Assembly (NCBI GenBank): GCA_013306675.1
Contig: JABLUY010000074.1
Span: forward strand, 80,835 to 144,834
From: Thraustochytrium sp. TN22
Lineage: Eukaryota; Sar; Bigyra; Thraustochytrida; Thraustochytriidae
Reading direction: 5' to 3'
Length of the DNA: 64,000 nt
Shown: in pieces, positions 48,601 to 56,753 of the stretch
How positions within the stretch are numbered: position 1 is the first letter of the stretch
Layout of the letters: every line of letters begins with the position of its first letter
Program-made: the position numbers and the translations under genes
The notes under the pieces: model-generated
Database searches by the model: none
What the model was told of the DNA's origin: nothing
Seen by the model: only the letters and a program-made list of their open reading frames with translations

Positions 48601-51600
48601 GTACAACTACCATGCCCAGCACCAGCACCAGCACCAGCACCAGCACCAGCACTTGCACTTGCACCAGCACCAGCACCAGGAGGAAGTCGAGGAGGACGCC
48701 TCCACCACCTCGACTGGCAAGGAGGACTTTCACAACCTTGCCATGTCCAAAGAAGACTTTCTGGAGTTCTACAAGGAGGCCGCCAAGGACCGTCCGCTCA
48801 GCACGTGGAAGGATCTCATAAAGCACGGCTTCGACACCAAGCTGCAGAGGTCCGAAGTAGACCGCGCCAACGGGCGGCTCACGAGCGAGTTCCGCCTGTC
48901 CTGGTTCGAGCAGGCGAGCGAGGCGGGCGTTGACGCCGACGACGAAGCATCCGCGACCTCGCCGCGCTCCATGAGCGAAATCGGCTGGCGGCCCATTTTG
49001 GCGCGCGAGCCGACGCTCTACCGCGAGCTGCTTCGAGTCCTGCGCGTGTCCTCGTCCACGGCCGTGCAGCGCTCCGCCTGGTCCATCTTGCTGCGCCTCC
49101 CCACCGCCGACTCCGTGCTGGTCCCACTACGCCATGTGCAGACTGCGCGCCTAGCGCCCTTCCTCAGCATCTCGGAGGCTGGCCTGCACTTTGTGCTCTA
49201 CTCCCTGCACGTGATCGTCTCGTTCATGGAGGCGGATGAGTCGCGGGAGCTCATGAGCGCGGGCGGCGGCTCGCGCGCCGCCGCCGCCTCCAGCGTAGAG
49301 CAGCACTTTGAGCGCGCGCGTCGCGCGTCCTTTGAGCCGCCGTCGCGCGGGCCTGGTGCCAGCGACGCGCACGACCACCTGTGGACACAGGACTTCCTGC
49401 AGCAGGGCGGTTTTTCGCTCCTGCAGGACCTCGTGTTGGACGCGCTCAACGCGGTGGCGGCGTCCGGCGACAACCAGGGTGGTGGCGCCTCGCTCGAAGC
49501 ATCGCAGCGCGGGCCCATCCTCGAGCTTGCGCTCAAGGCGACCAAGCTCTCGCTCACCTGCACCAAATTTGGCGCATCCTCCGTGCTCGCCGGGCTCGCG
49601 CTCGAGGAGCAGCTCGTCCTGCTCGCACAGAGCCGCCGCGTGCTGGACGGCGTCATCGCGGGCAGCATCCGATCGAGCCTTTCCGCAGAGAACGCGCTCT
49701 TCATTTGGGACTTTTATTACTCCTGGCTTAGCAAGCAGTCGCCAGAGGTCGTGGCGCCGCGCCTCGCGCAGACCGTCTGCATCGACCTGCGGCCCGCGCT
49801 GCGCTGGGACGACGCCGCCTCCAGCGAGGCGCACTTCACGCAGCAGGTGTGGCGGGGCCTGCTCATGGAGGCGCTCGTGCGCGTCTGCTCGCGTTTCCCG
49901 CTCGTGCGCGATCTCTACCTGGACGCCCTCCGCGAGCTTCAGCTGCGCGACGGCTTGCGCGGATGGCTGCTCGACCTCTGCGCCGAGCTGCTCGTCACGG
50001 AGCCGCCCACCCGCTACCTGGCCAGCAGCGCGGCCTTTGACGTGCGCCTGCTCAACAGCCTCGTCAAGGGCGTCTCCGCCGGCGCCTTCGACCAGTGCAC
50101 CCTCCTGGCATGCATGGTACGCGCCGACGAGCGCGTCGTGGCGGCGCTGGCCGGCACCGAGTTCACCGTTCAGGAGGTCGTGGTTCAGCTCGCGCACGCG
50201 CTCACCTCGACCACGGGCGCCACGCACAATCATCATCCCCACCACCACTACCATCAGCAGCAGCAGCAGCGCAGCGCCATCCTTGACCTGGTCGGCGCGC
50301 TCGCGGAGCACGACGAGGCTGCCGCGCGTCTGGCTGCCGAGGCTGTCGTGGTCCCGCTGCTGCGGTCCAAGGACCCGACCGTGACCAAGAAAACGAGTCG
50401 CCGCCAGTCGCTCGAGCGCCGCAAACATCGCGTCGGCCTCGTTAACCTGCACAACACCTGCTACCTGAACAGCGTCCTGCAGCTGCTGGCGCTCGCCGCG
50501 CCGGTGCGCGACTTAGCGTTCGCGCCGCGCTCAAAGCAGGCAGCCGCCGAACAGCCTGCGCCCTGGTTTCTCGCGCTGCAGGAGGCCCTGGCGTACCTGC
50601 TCCGGTCCGAGCGCAAGGCGTACTCGCCCGCGCCACTCGTGCAGGCGCTCCAGATCAACCCGCGCGAGCAGCAGGACTGCGAGGAGTTCCTCAACCGCAT
50701 CCTGGACCTGCTCGAGCAGACCACGGCGGACCGCGAGCTGTGGGCAGCTGCCTTTGGCGGGAGCATGCACGTGATTCGCACGTGCGGCGCCTGTGAGGCG
50801 CAGACCTCGGTCGTTGAGAGCCTCGGCACGCACCTGGCCATTGACGTGGAGGGCGCCTCCTCAGTGGGCGAGTCGCTGGCGCAGTCCACCTTTGCCACAG
50901 AGGCGCTGGAGGACTTCCGCTGCGACTCGTGTGGCCAGAGCGGCCACGTGACGCAGCGCCGCGCCATGTCCTCGGTTCCCGAGACGCTCGTGCTGCACCT
51001 CAAGCGTTTCCGCTACGACCTGGGCCTCGGCGTGAAGCAAAAGCTCAAGAACCCCTTCTTCTTCGAGGAGGAGCTCTTTGGGCGCGACCTGGTCGGCATC
51101 GTCTGCCACCAGGGCGCCGCGGATGGGGGCCACTACTACGCCTATGTGCGGGCGCGCCCGGACGAGATGACCGAGGCCGCCTGGTTCGAGCTCAACGACA
51201 CCAATGTGCGCACGCTCGAGGGCTTTCCGTCCGAGGCCTACGAGTCCGCCTACTTGCTCTTTTATATGGACGCGGCGCATCTGGCGGCTCCTCCGCCGCT
51301 GCTCCCGCGGGCGCTCCAGGCCGAGATTGACCGCGACAACCTCTCGCTGGAGAGCTCCTGCACCGTGCGCCACCCGCTCTTTTGGCAGCTTTGCGACGCG
51401 GTCTTTGCGAGGCTGGCCGAGGCGAAGCTGGCGGCCGACGCAAGAGACGCCGCCGCCTCGGACCCGGCAGCCGACGTCAGTGCCGACGGCGACGACAGTC
51501 AGCCTTCGTCTGTCTTCGCCCCGGCTACCCCGACGCGGCCTGGCGCGGATGCCCAGAGCCTCTCGCCGGCGAGCCGATCGTCGCCGGACCGCAGCCGCGA

Positions 51601-53140
51601 CGGCGGCTTGAGCCCGTTGTCCTCTCTGGCCTCGCCCGAGCCGTCCGCCGGTGCGCGGCCCCGCCACAGCAGTATCTCGTCCGCCGGCGCGCTCGTCCCG
51701 TCGTGGTGGCCGCAGTCGCCTGCGCCGGCCACGACCGTGGCCAGGCCGGGCCGGTCCCCACCGCCCTCGCCCTCGCATCGCGCGCGGCGGCTCTCGGGCG
51801 CCTCGGCGGCCTCGGCGGCGGCCGGCGCGCGCCCAGCGCTACTCGTGGACAGTCTGGGCCTCATGCTGCTGCGCATGCTCTCCATCGAGAGCATCTTCCA
51901 CGTGGACCACGAGGTTGCGGACCGCGTCTTCGGCAACCTGCTGGCGCTCTGCGCGCAGCGGGAAGACATGGTGCTGCTGGTCGCGCAGACGCTCGTTACG
52001 CTGGCGACCTCGTACCCGATCGTGCCGCACACGTTCACCTTCGTGGACCGCTTTCTGCGCCAAGCGTCCGAGGACGGCTTCTTGGACCTCGCGCACGGCG
52101 TGCTCATGCGGTCCGAGGGCTTCTTGGAGGCCTGCGCGGCCTGCATGGACAAGGGTGACGTGGACGCGACGCGGAGCGTGTGCACCTGCGTCATGCTTCT
52201 CGTGCGGGCCACGGCGGGCGAGGCGCCAGGGCCCGTGCGGGCCGCGGCCTGCGAGGCCTTCGACTGGGTGCTGTCCAATGAGGGCGGCTTCGTGCGCACC
52301 TTTTTACGGGCATGCGAGGGGCTCGTGGAGCACGAGGAGGAGTTCGCCATGGTAGCGCGCGACCTTAGCGTCCTCTCTCACACGTGCGCGGACCTGGTCA
52401 CCTCGGCGCTCTTTTGGGGGCTGCGCGTGGCCGAGAACCTTTACAAGCCGGCCCTGCGGCTCGTCCTGGCGCTCGACGACGCCCTGAGTCGGGCAAGGCT
52501 CAAGGCGCTGCTCGCCTCGCGCGGTGCGCCCGGCTGGGATCAATACATTGGCAAGGTCCTGGCCATGGTTGACCCAGAGGTTGACCAGGGCGTGCGCATG
52601 GTGCCTCTGGGTAGTCCGGCCGGTCTGCTGTTCTGCTGCACGAACTCGACCGACGCGCCCGTCACGGTGCAGCTCTGGTTCCCGGACCCGGCATCGCGAC
52701 TCACGTACCATTTGGAGGAGCCCACCACGGCGATTTCTATGCAAATCCCGGCCGGCGCCACGCGCGTCGTCTACCACGCGGAGCGCAAGGCCCGGACCCC
52801 TGGCAAGGCGGTCTCGCCGAGCCGCGGGGGCATCGCGCGCTGCGAGTTTGAGTGGGACGTGTACCGGGACGATTCGCGCGAGAACATGGACGCAAATGCG
52901 CTGGAGGACGCCATGGTGATGCAGGACGGACACGCGCAAGCGGCCAAGAGCAACGACGCTGCTGCTGCTGCTCCGGAGGACAGCGGCGCGGCTCGCCTTC
53001 GCGAGCAAACCAAGGCCCTGGCAGCCATGGGCTTTGCAGACACGGATGCGATCATGAGCGCCCTGCGCGCCGCCGAGGGCGACGAGCAGGTTGCCGTGGA
53101 GATTCTTCTCTCTGCAGTGGGGACAGCTTCCCCCGAGTAA
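45605..53140 (+). CDS. Giant ubiquitin-specific protease (USP9X/USP24/USP34-like) with UBL and C-terminal UBA
   Basis: 2511 residues, one exon; a start at ATG 45710 is also possible. The N-terminal 830 residues are Leu-rich helical repeats, as in the USP9X/24/34 group. A ubiquitin-like domain is at about 838-915 (VTLYSNATIWDVRCAVASRL). Residues 930-1090 are EF-hand-like with an inserted HQ repeat (about 1006-1027). The USP core starts GLVNLHNTCYLNSVLQLL, with catalytic Cys1619; the usual NLGNTC reads NLHNTC. Zinc-ribbon pairs CGAC and CDSCGQ follow. The His box GAADGGHYYAYV gives His1843, then WFELNDTNV. A final UBA domain (TKALAAMGFADTDAIMSAL) is at about 2462-2509. It should deubiquitinate cytosolic or nuclear proteins; targets unknown. 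Confidence 0.93.
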   Translation: MMVQCAPSRRARYVGERDPAQARAAQVEKPIRPRMEPRGSGRAGARGGGRSGPGAGGAGPWRGPGPTPAHGAGADDDDEDGGLLALSVLTSLLPPPSEYALVHDVPEALYAVLVRGSDKAPEALALLVEGFLAVKDYLLKLGAAGLRSGEHEALLDALLLLLRDIDVRSEVRDLISVADLQGLLGLAPERPFASIPEAPNDDDEGAEDDDKGRRRERRKEDRPALSSSGSSSRDSPSTPLWAAPVLFWSMRWLLSSRPAAERDQTLLRSMQTFVRTLPLPRLREFELRSLEQLSNILSSLESRDDLRRTTALVFLESPVLQRRLDAMGLLDDMGCSAEWMHAHGVLGAVVGRGPLHPELSRRAAPLVRRLARDGLLSGDALALLRTSGSTDLLCEAARVLPNQTLLKEAVREAASTGMRAADLGRLVGTIAARLDLDSELAESCVLVLWDLRDAKAIAAALQAHATADDDLVDLVVDLCVRDLAPTPEPSTGAGTGAGAGFFAHRVLGLLCQDVPGVAERLRLEWHIEERWIEALAAWLQQLDLVLLDTEANLSSTFELGVHILLLAGSAAGQSALALRIWDLFVQHLGDQSTARARVTGAFFSWMAHLCDARIFTREAVTKLFEARVSAFMQTSQATGTRYVLGPAAFEFLRAIFVSYNRTCLVDLRDKRSVDDIKLEQQQQQHLPHQTTFPEDDELLASADPLAFLVPTCDPGDLPGVDLLWQTAIHTWDSGVAENAVSALQLLYDPSLDPESSRALRVRRDYVAKCVHLLEALPDKAAQPTQRCLGFIEALLNEADHLGTRGFRSHGARQRGHIHSLTLEVDEDSEHEGSLLATGESAYEVTLYSNATIWDVRCAVASRLPRPVPAATVGLTWPANTDNPMLGPEDNSTTLSDFGFSAAETLVFTITEEETLLRRAPRVRLLTEDAEDLTPPARAAFEIIFNQWVSDHDLGLLTYADFAQLFTFCTNARNSAAIERRCVSVMRHHASHRVRAEDDPYNYHAQHQHQHQHQHQHLHLHQHQHQEEVEEDASTTSTGKEDFHNLAMSKEDFLEFYKEAAKDRPLSTWKDLIKHGFDTKLQRSEVDRANGRLTSEFRLSWFEQASEAGVDADDEASATSPRSMSEIGWRPILAREPTLYRELLRVLRVSSSTAVQRSAWSILLRLPTADSVLVPLRHVQTARLAPFLSISEAGLHFVLYSLHVIVSFMEADESRELMSAGGGSRAAAASSVEQHFERARRASFEPPSRGPGASDAHDHLWTQDFLQQGGFSLLQDLVLDALNAVAASGDNQGGGASLEASQRGPILELALKATKLSLTCTKFGASSVLAGLALEEQLVLLAQSRRVLDGVIAGSIRSSLSAENALFIWDFYYSWLSKQSPEVVAPRLAQTVCIDLRPALRWDDAASSEAHFTQQVWRGLLMEALVRVCSRFPLVRDLYLDALRELQLRDGLRGWLLDLCAELLVTEPPTRYLASSAAFDVRLLNSLVKGVSAGAFDQCTLLACMVRADERVVAALAGTEFTVQEVVVQLAHALTSTTGATHNHHPHHHYHQQQQQRSAILDLVGALAEHDEAAARLAAEAVVVPLLRSKDPTVTKKTSRRQSLERRKHRVGLVNLHNTCYLNSVLQLLALAAPVRDLAFAPRSKQAAAEQPAPWFLALQEALAYLLRSERKAYSPAPLVQALQINPREQQDCEEFLNRILDLLEQTTADRELWAAAFGGSMHVIRTCGACEAQTSVVESLGTHLAIDVEGASSVGESLAQSTFATEALEDFRCDSCGQSGHVTQRRAMSSVPETLVLHLKRFRYDLGLGVKQKLKNPFFFEEELFGRDLVGIVCHQGAADGGHYYAYVRARPDEMTEAAWFELNDTNVRTLEGFPSEAYESAYLLFYMDAAHLAAPPPLLPRALQAEIDRDNLSLESSCTVRHPLFWQLCDAVFARLAEAKLAADARDAAASDPAADVSADGDDSQPSSVFAPATPTRPGADAQSLSPASRSSPDRSRDGGLSPLSSLASPEPSAGARPRHSSISSAGALVPSWWPQSPAPATTVARPGRSPPPSPSHRARRLSGASAASAAAGARPALLVDSLGLMLLRMLSIESIFHVDHEVADRVFGNLLALCAQREDMVLLVAQTLVTLATSYPIVPHTFTFVDRFLRQASEDGFLDLAHGVLMRSEGFLEACAACMDKGDVDATRSVCTCVMLLVRATAGEAPGPVRAAACEAFDWVLSNEGGFVRTFLRACEGLVEHEEEFAMVARDLSVLSHTCADLVTSALFWGLRVAENLYKPALRLVLALDDALSRARLKALLASRGAPGWDQYIGKVLAMVDPEVDQGVRMVPLGSPAGLLFCCTNSTDAPVTVQLWFPDPASRLTYHLEEPTTAISMQIPAGATRVVYHAERKARTPGKAVSPSRGGIARCEFEWDVYRDDSRENMDANALEDAMVMQDGHAQAAKSNDAAAAAPEDSGAARLREQTKALAAMGFADTDAIMSALRAAEGDEQVAVEILLSAVGTASPE
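48618..48686 (+). repeat. (CAGCAC)n hexanucleotide repeat coding His-Gln
   Basis: About eleven CAGCAC-type units encode alternating Gln and His within the EF-hand-like part of the USP. Confidence 0.92.
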
Positions 53141-53414
53141 AAGCGACGGGCTTGACGAACCAACGAATGATATGACTGACTGACTGGCCGGTTGGTTGGT
53201 CAGGCAGACGGACGGACCGATCGCCGGCCTTACCGACCGACGCAGCGTCGCTGTCTGTACGTAACAACAACGCCTGAAGATAGATGATCTCTCCTTTCCT
53301 TTTTTACTCTTTTTTGAAGTTGTGCTCCTTTCACGTCGGCAGAGGCGCCGGCGCTGCGCGCCTCGCGAGAATGCAGTGCCAAGCTGCACGCGCGCGCGCA
53401 TCTTGCCACGGCAT

Positions 53415-53992
53415 TTACACGATATTCTCCACGAAAGCCAGCAGCTCGATCTCGAAGATGAGGTCGCTGTCGGGCGGGATCCTGCGGAGGTCGAGCAGTC
53501 AGTGGCGCACGGGCTCTGGGACAAGTCGCACTCTTCTCGCGCGCACGCGCACGCGCACGCGGACGCAAACGCGGACGCAAACGCCCTCTCATACACGTAC
53601 ACGGGTGGGTAGCCAGTGATGCCGTAGGCCTTCTCGCTCGGCACCAGCACGCGGATGATCTGGCCGCGGCTCATGCGGGGGATGGCCTCCTCCCAGCCAG
53701 TGATGACCTGCATGTCGCCCAGACGGAACTCGAATGGCCGCCCCCGCTGTCGGCTCGAGTCGAAGGCTTCCTTGGTCTTGGCCAAGTAGCCCTCGTAGTG
53801 CACGCGCACCGTGCAGCCCTTTTGCGGGTAGTTGGTGCTATCGCCAGGCCGCAGCGTCTCGATCGTGCACTGGCGCTCGTCGCTTTCCTCCTCATTCTCC
53901 TCCTCTCCAGCCTCGTCCTCCTCCTCGCCGTCCTTGCGCTGCTCGCTCTCGTCCTCCTTCTGCTTCCTCGCGGCCGCCATGGCGCTGCGCAT
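53415..53992 (-). CDS. FKBP-type peptidyl-prolyl isomerase, two exons
   Basis: Complement of 53601-53992 joined to 53415-53481, 152 residues. The 119-nt intron has donor GTACGT (53600 downward) and acceptor CCGCAG (ending 53482), phase 2, joining GITGYPPV to IPPDSDLIFEIELLAFVENIV. Residues 5-45 are an acidic Glu/Asp-rich leader. The FKBP core follows: VRVHYEGYLAKTKEAFDSS, FRLGDMQVITGWEEAIPRMS and the spliced VIPPDSDLIFEIELL. The Trp and Tyr of the FK506 pocket are present. It is a single-domain FKBP12-type rotamase. Without the splice the frame would run into an unrelated Ala/Phe-rich extension, which supports the intron. An alternative start at 53980 removes four residues. It converges on the USP. 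Confidence 0.92.
53482..53600 (-). other. Intron of the FKBP gene
   Basis: On the minus strand: donor GTACGT at 53600 downward, acceptor CCGCAG ending at 53482, 119 nt. The intron contains a GCGTTTGCGTCC/CGTGCGCGTGCG repeat region. Confidence 0.88.
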
Positions 53993-54370
53993 GATGCCGG
54001 AGCGCACGCGGACAGGACGGCGGCCGGCGCAGGCGCGCAGCGGCGCGGGGGCGGGGGCGGCGCGCAGGCGCAGGCGCAGGCACAGGCACAGGCACAGACG
54101 CAGGCGCAGATGACTGATTTGGGCTTGGAAACCACGGCGCGGTGGCGGCGGCGCCGGCCCGTCGCCGACTCGGATGGTCTGTCTGTGCCGCGGTTGCCTC
54201 GTAACGGCAAAAAAGGCTCCCCGGGCGGCGGCGGCCCGGACCCGGGCTCGAGTCGCTAAGCCCACTCCAAGTCGCAGAGGCCGACTTGACGTGTAACCTG
54301 GAGCCCGTGGCGAAATGCTCGTATGGCACATTCGCGCGCAGCGCAGCGCTGCGCAGCGCTGCGCAGCTCC
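53993..54370. other. Upstream region of FKBP
   Basis: 378 nt between the RRP4 stop and the FKBP start on the same strand. It contains a (GGCGCA/GGCACA)n hexanucleotide run at about 54058-54112 and a CGCAGCGCTG repeat near 54335-54365. Confidence 0.4.
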
Positions 54371-55468
54371 TCATGAGCGCACGCTGCTGTCCAGAAGCGT
54401 GCGCGCGACGTCAGGCGCGAGCATGGCCTTGGGCTCAATGTCGAGCTTGGCGGAAAGGTCGTAGATGGCCATGACGGGCGTCGGGTGCACGGAAAGCTCG
54501 TTGTTGGCAAGGAGCAAAATAGCGTTTCGCACGCGCGCGAGGGCGAGGCGGCTGGGCGCGTCGATGACGCGCAGCGCGTGCTTGCGCTTGTCCTCCTCCA
54601 TGAGCTCCGTCATGCGCGAGCGCTCCAGCACAGCCGCGCGGTCGCGCTCAGCCGCGTCCTCCAGATCGACGTCGCCGTCCGCGCCGGCCGCACGAGGGGC
54701 CTTGTTGCCGCCGCTGCTGCTGCTGCTGGCGCCGCCGCGACGCTTGGCAGCGCTCGTGAGCCAGATGCGGCCGTTGAGGCCGAAGACGGCGTCGACGCCG
54801 CAGGGAAGGCTGACAAAGTGCTGGCTGAGGCGCTTCATGAGGCTAGAGGAGACGGTGACAAGGATGCCGTTCTCCAGCTTGCCGTAGCGCATACTGCGCG
54901 TGTGGATGCCCATTCCGCCGTGCTGATAAAAGGAGGACACCTCGGCGGTGAGCAGGTCGTTCTCGGCGAAGAGCTGGCGCATCTGCAGCTGATCCTCGAG
55001 CGTGCGGCGGCGCAGGGCACCGCCCGGCAGGTTGATGGAGCCGAGCTGCAGCACGGCGAGCTGGCGCGCGCCCAGGTCGACGCGCCACTGCTTGTTGCCA
55101 ACCTCGACGACGCGGCCGACCACAACGTCGCCCACGTCGCCGCTGTAGCGGCTGCGCGGCGCCTGCACAGACACCAGGCGGTTCACGCGCAGCACGACGC
55201 CGGCGACCGAGGCCACGAGGCGCGCGCCAAGCTGCGAGCCGTCGCCGCCATCCTCGTCATCCTGCTCCAGCGCCGGCGCCTCGTCGTCGTCATCCTCGCC
55301 ATCGGCCTCGGTAAGCGCCTCCAGGTAGGTTCCGTGGCCCCTCAGGAACCCGCTGCCGCGCGTGATCTCCTCGCCCGGCACCACGACGTGCCTCGCGTCG
55401 TCGCCGCCGAGCCTCGCCAGCTCGCCAGCGAGCACCTCCTCATCGTCCACATCCTGCGCCGCGTGCAT
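54371..55468 (-). CDS. RRP4: Exosome complex RNA-binding subunit RRP4 (EXOSC2)
   Basis: 365 residues from the ATG at 55468 (complement). The N-terminal domain has VVVPGEEITRGSGFLRGHGT, the RRP4 beta-hairpin signature. The S1 domain follows (YSGDVGDVVVGRVVEVGNKQW to about residue 150), and then a linker with LRRRTLEDQLQMRQLFAEND. The KH-like domain contains the diagnostic GLNGRIWL. RRP4 is one of three cap subunits that guide RNA into the exosome barrel in nucleus and cytoplasm. A Ser/Gly/Ala insert (residues about 240-275) lengthens the C-terminal part compared with the usual 290-300 residues. The frame is open upstream but lacks an ATG. Confidence 0.94.
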   Translation of the reverse strand: MHAAQDVDDEEVLAGELARLGGDDARHVVVPGEEITRGSGFLRGHGTYLEALTEADGEDDDDEAPALEQDDEDGGDGSQLGARLVASVAGVVLRVNRLVSVQAPRSRYSGDVGDVVVGRVVEVGNKQWRVDLGARQLAVLQLGSINLPGGALRRRTLEDQLQMRQLFAENDLLTAEVSSFYQHGGMGIHTRSMRYGKLENGILVTVSSSLMKRLSQHFVSLPCGVDAVFGLNGRIWLTSAAKRRGGASSSSSGGNKAPRAAGADGDVDLEDAAERDRAAVLERSRMTELMEEDKRKHALRVIDAPSRLALARVRNAILLLANNELSVHPTPVMAIYDLSAKLDIEPKAMLAPDVARTLLDSSVRS

Positions 55469-55912
55469 CTCGGCCTCGGCGACCGCCCCGGCGCGACAGC
55501 CGACGGGAGGCGAGCCTCGGGACCTTGCTCTGCGACCTGCGGCCCCGGGGCGCCCGCGTCCCGCGTCGGTGGCGCGAACGGCGGGGGCGGCGCCGGCGGA
55601 CTCGCTCGCGCTCTGCGTGTGGCAGCTGTGGCTGGCCGTGGTGCCCGAAACCGCCCAGACCGCAACGACCTGCCGTGCGTTGCGCCAACCGACCGCTGCC
55701 GCGCCCGCGGTGGTTAGGTTGGCGCCGTTGGCCGCGCGCAGAACGCGATCGATCACAATCAAGCAGCGCAAGCAAACAAGCAAGGCGCGGCGCGGCGCGG
55801 AGCGGCACGGCACGGCAGCTCGGCTTGGCGTGGCTTGGCTCGGCTCGGCTCGGCTCGACTCGGCTCGGCTCGGCTCGGCTCAGCTCAGCTCAGCTCGGCT
55901 CCGCTCTGCACG
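55469..55912. promoter_or_regulatory. Divergent promoter region of RRP4 and glutaredoxin, with (GGCTC)n repeat
   Basis: 444 nt between two divergent starts. A pentanucleotide (GGCTC)n run at about 55822-55905 directly precedes the glutaredoxin ATG and probably lies in its leader. No TATA-like element. Confidence 0.5.
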
Positions 55913-56206
55913 ATGGCGACGGTGTACTGCAAGGACACGTGCAAGTACTGCGTGCTGGCCAAGGAGTTCTTGCGTGAGCACGAGATCCCGTTCGAGGAGG
56001 TGAAGCTGGACCCGGAGGCGCCCGACTACGCGGAGCGCAGGGACAAGCTGATTGAACAGAGCAATGGCCACAAGACCTTCCCGTGGGTCTTTGTGAAGGA
56101 GGACTTTCTCGGCGGGTACACGGACCTGGTGCATGCTTTCAACACGCAGAAGCTGCACCAGATGCTTCAGGCCGCCGGCGTCACCGTGGAGGAGCCTGAC
56201 TTTTGA
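55913..56206 (+). CDS. Monocysteine- or dithiol-type glutaredoxin
   Basis: 97 residues from ATG 55913, a complete single-domain glutaredoxin. The active site is CKYC (KDTCKYCVLAKEFL), with Lys replacing the usual Pro of CPYC. The cis-proline loop KTFPWVF and the glutathione-binding GGYTDL are both intact. The end is typical helix (LHQMLQAAGV). Both active-site Cys are present, so dithiol and monothiol catalysis are possible: reduction of protein disulfides or glutathione mixed disulfides. No targeting peptide is visible, so it is probably cytosolic. It is divergent from RRP4. Confidence 0.93.
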   Translation: MATVYCKDTCKYCVLAKEFLREHEIPFEEVKLDPEAPDYAERRDKLIEQSNGHKTFPWVFVKEDFLGGYTDLVHAFNTQKLHQMLQAAGVTVEEPDF

Positions 56207-56753
56207 AGTGGGTGGGTCGAACAGGTCGCGCGTGGCCAAGAATGCCTACGTCTCACTCTGCTCCAAGACAAGTTCGTGCGCAACGGAGCTACAGCCGTCT
56301 CCGCGATCTAGCGCTATCTTCGCGTCTCTCTCTCTCTCTCCCTCCCTCCCTCCCTCCCTCCCTCCCTCCCTCCCTCCCTCTGCTACAGGTCCGTGCGTAT
56401 GCGAGACGCGGCTGACGTAGCGCTATCAGATAGTGATTTTTCTTTTTGTTCCTTCTTTCTGTCATGGCAATAGAGCCCGTGCCAGCTGTTCTTGCTCCTT
56501 CTTTATGCCGTGGCAACACTGCCCGCCACGGTGCCAGCGCCACGGTGCCAGCGCCACGGCAATGAATGCTTTTGCCTGTTCTTGAGCAAGCCTCGCCGGC
56601 GGGCGTCGCCGAGGGTCATTTTGCCCGGGCCCGGCCGTAATACGAACGCTGAGCTAGCGGCCGCGCCTGAGCCCACCTCGGTCGCGCCAGAAAGCCCACG
56701 CCATTCCTCTGCCACTTGGGAGCTGCGTGCACGTCTCGTGTTTCCAATGCTTC
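56207..56753. other. Intergenic region between convergent glutaredoxin and ankyrin genes
   Basis: 547 nt. It contains a (CT)n tract followed by a (CCTC)n tract at about 56326-56380 and duplicated CACGGTGCCAGCGC near 56526-56552. No gene seen. Confidence 0.4.
56326..56380. repeat. (CT)n(CCTC)n compound microsatellite
   Basis: About seven CT units followed by about nine CCTC units in the glutaredoxin 3' flank. Confidence 0.92.

Noticed and set aside
52304-54331. 675-codon minus frame containing the FKBP core
   Set aside because: Only its middle part is FKBP; the rest is USP antisense and intron read-through. The two-exon model gives the full FKBP domain.
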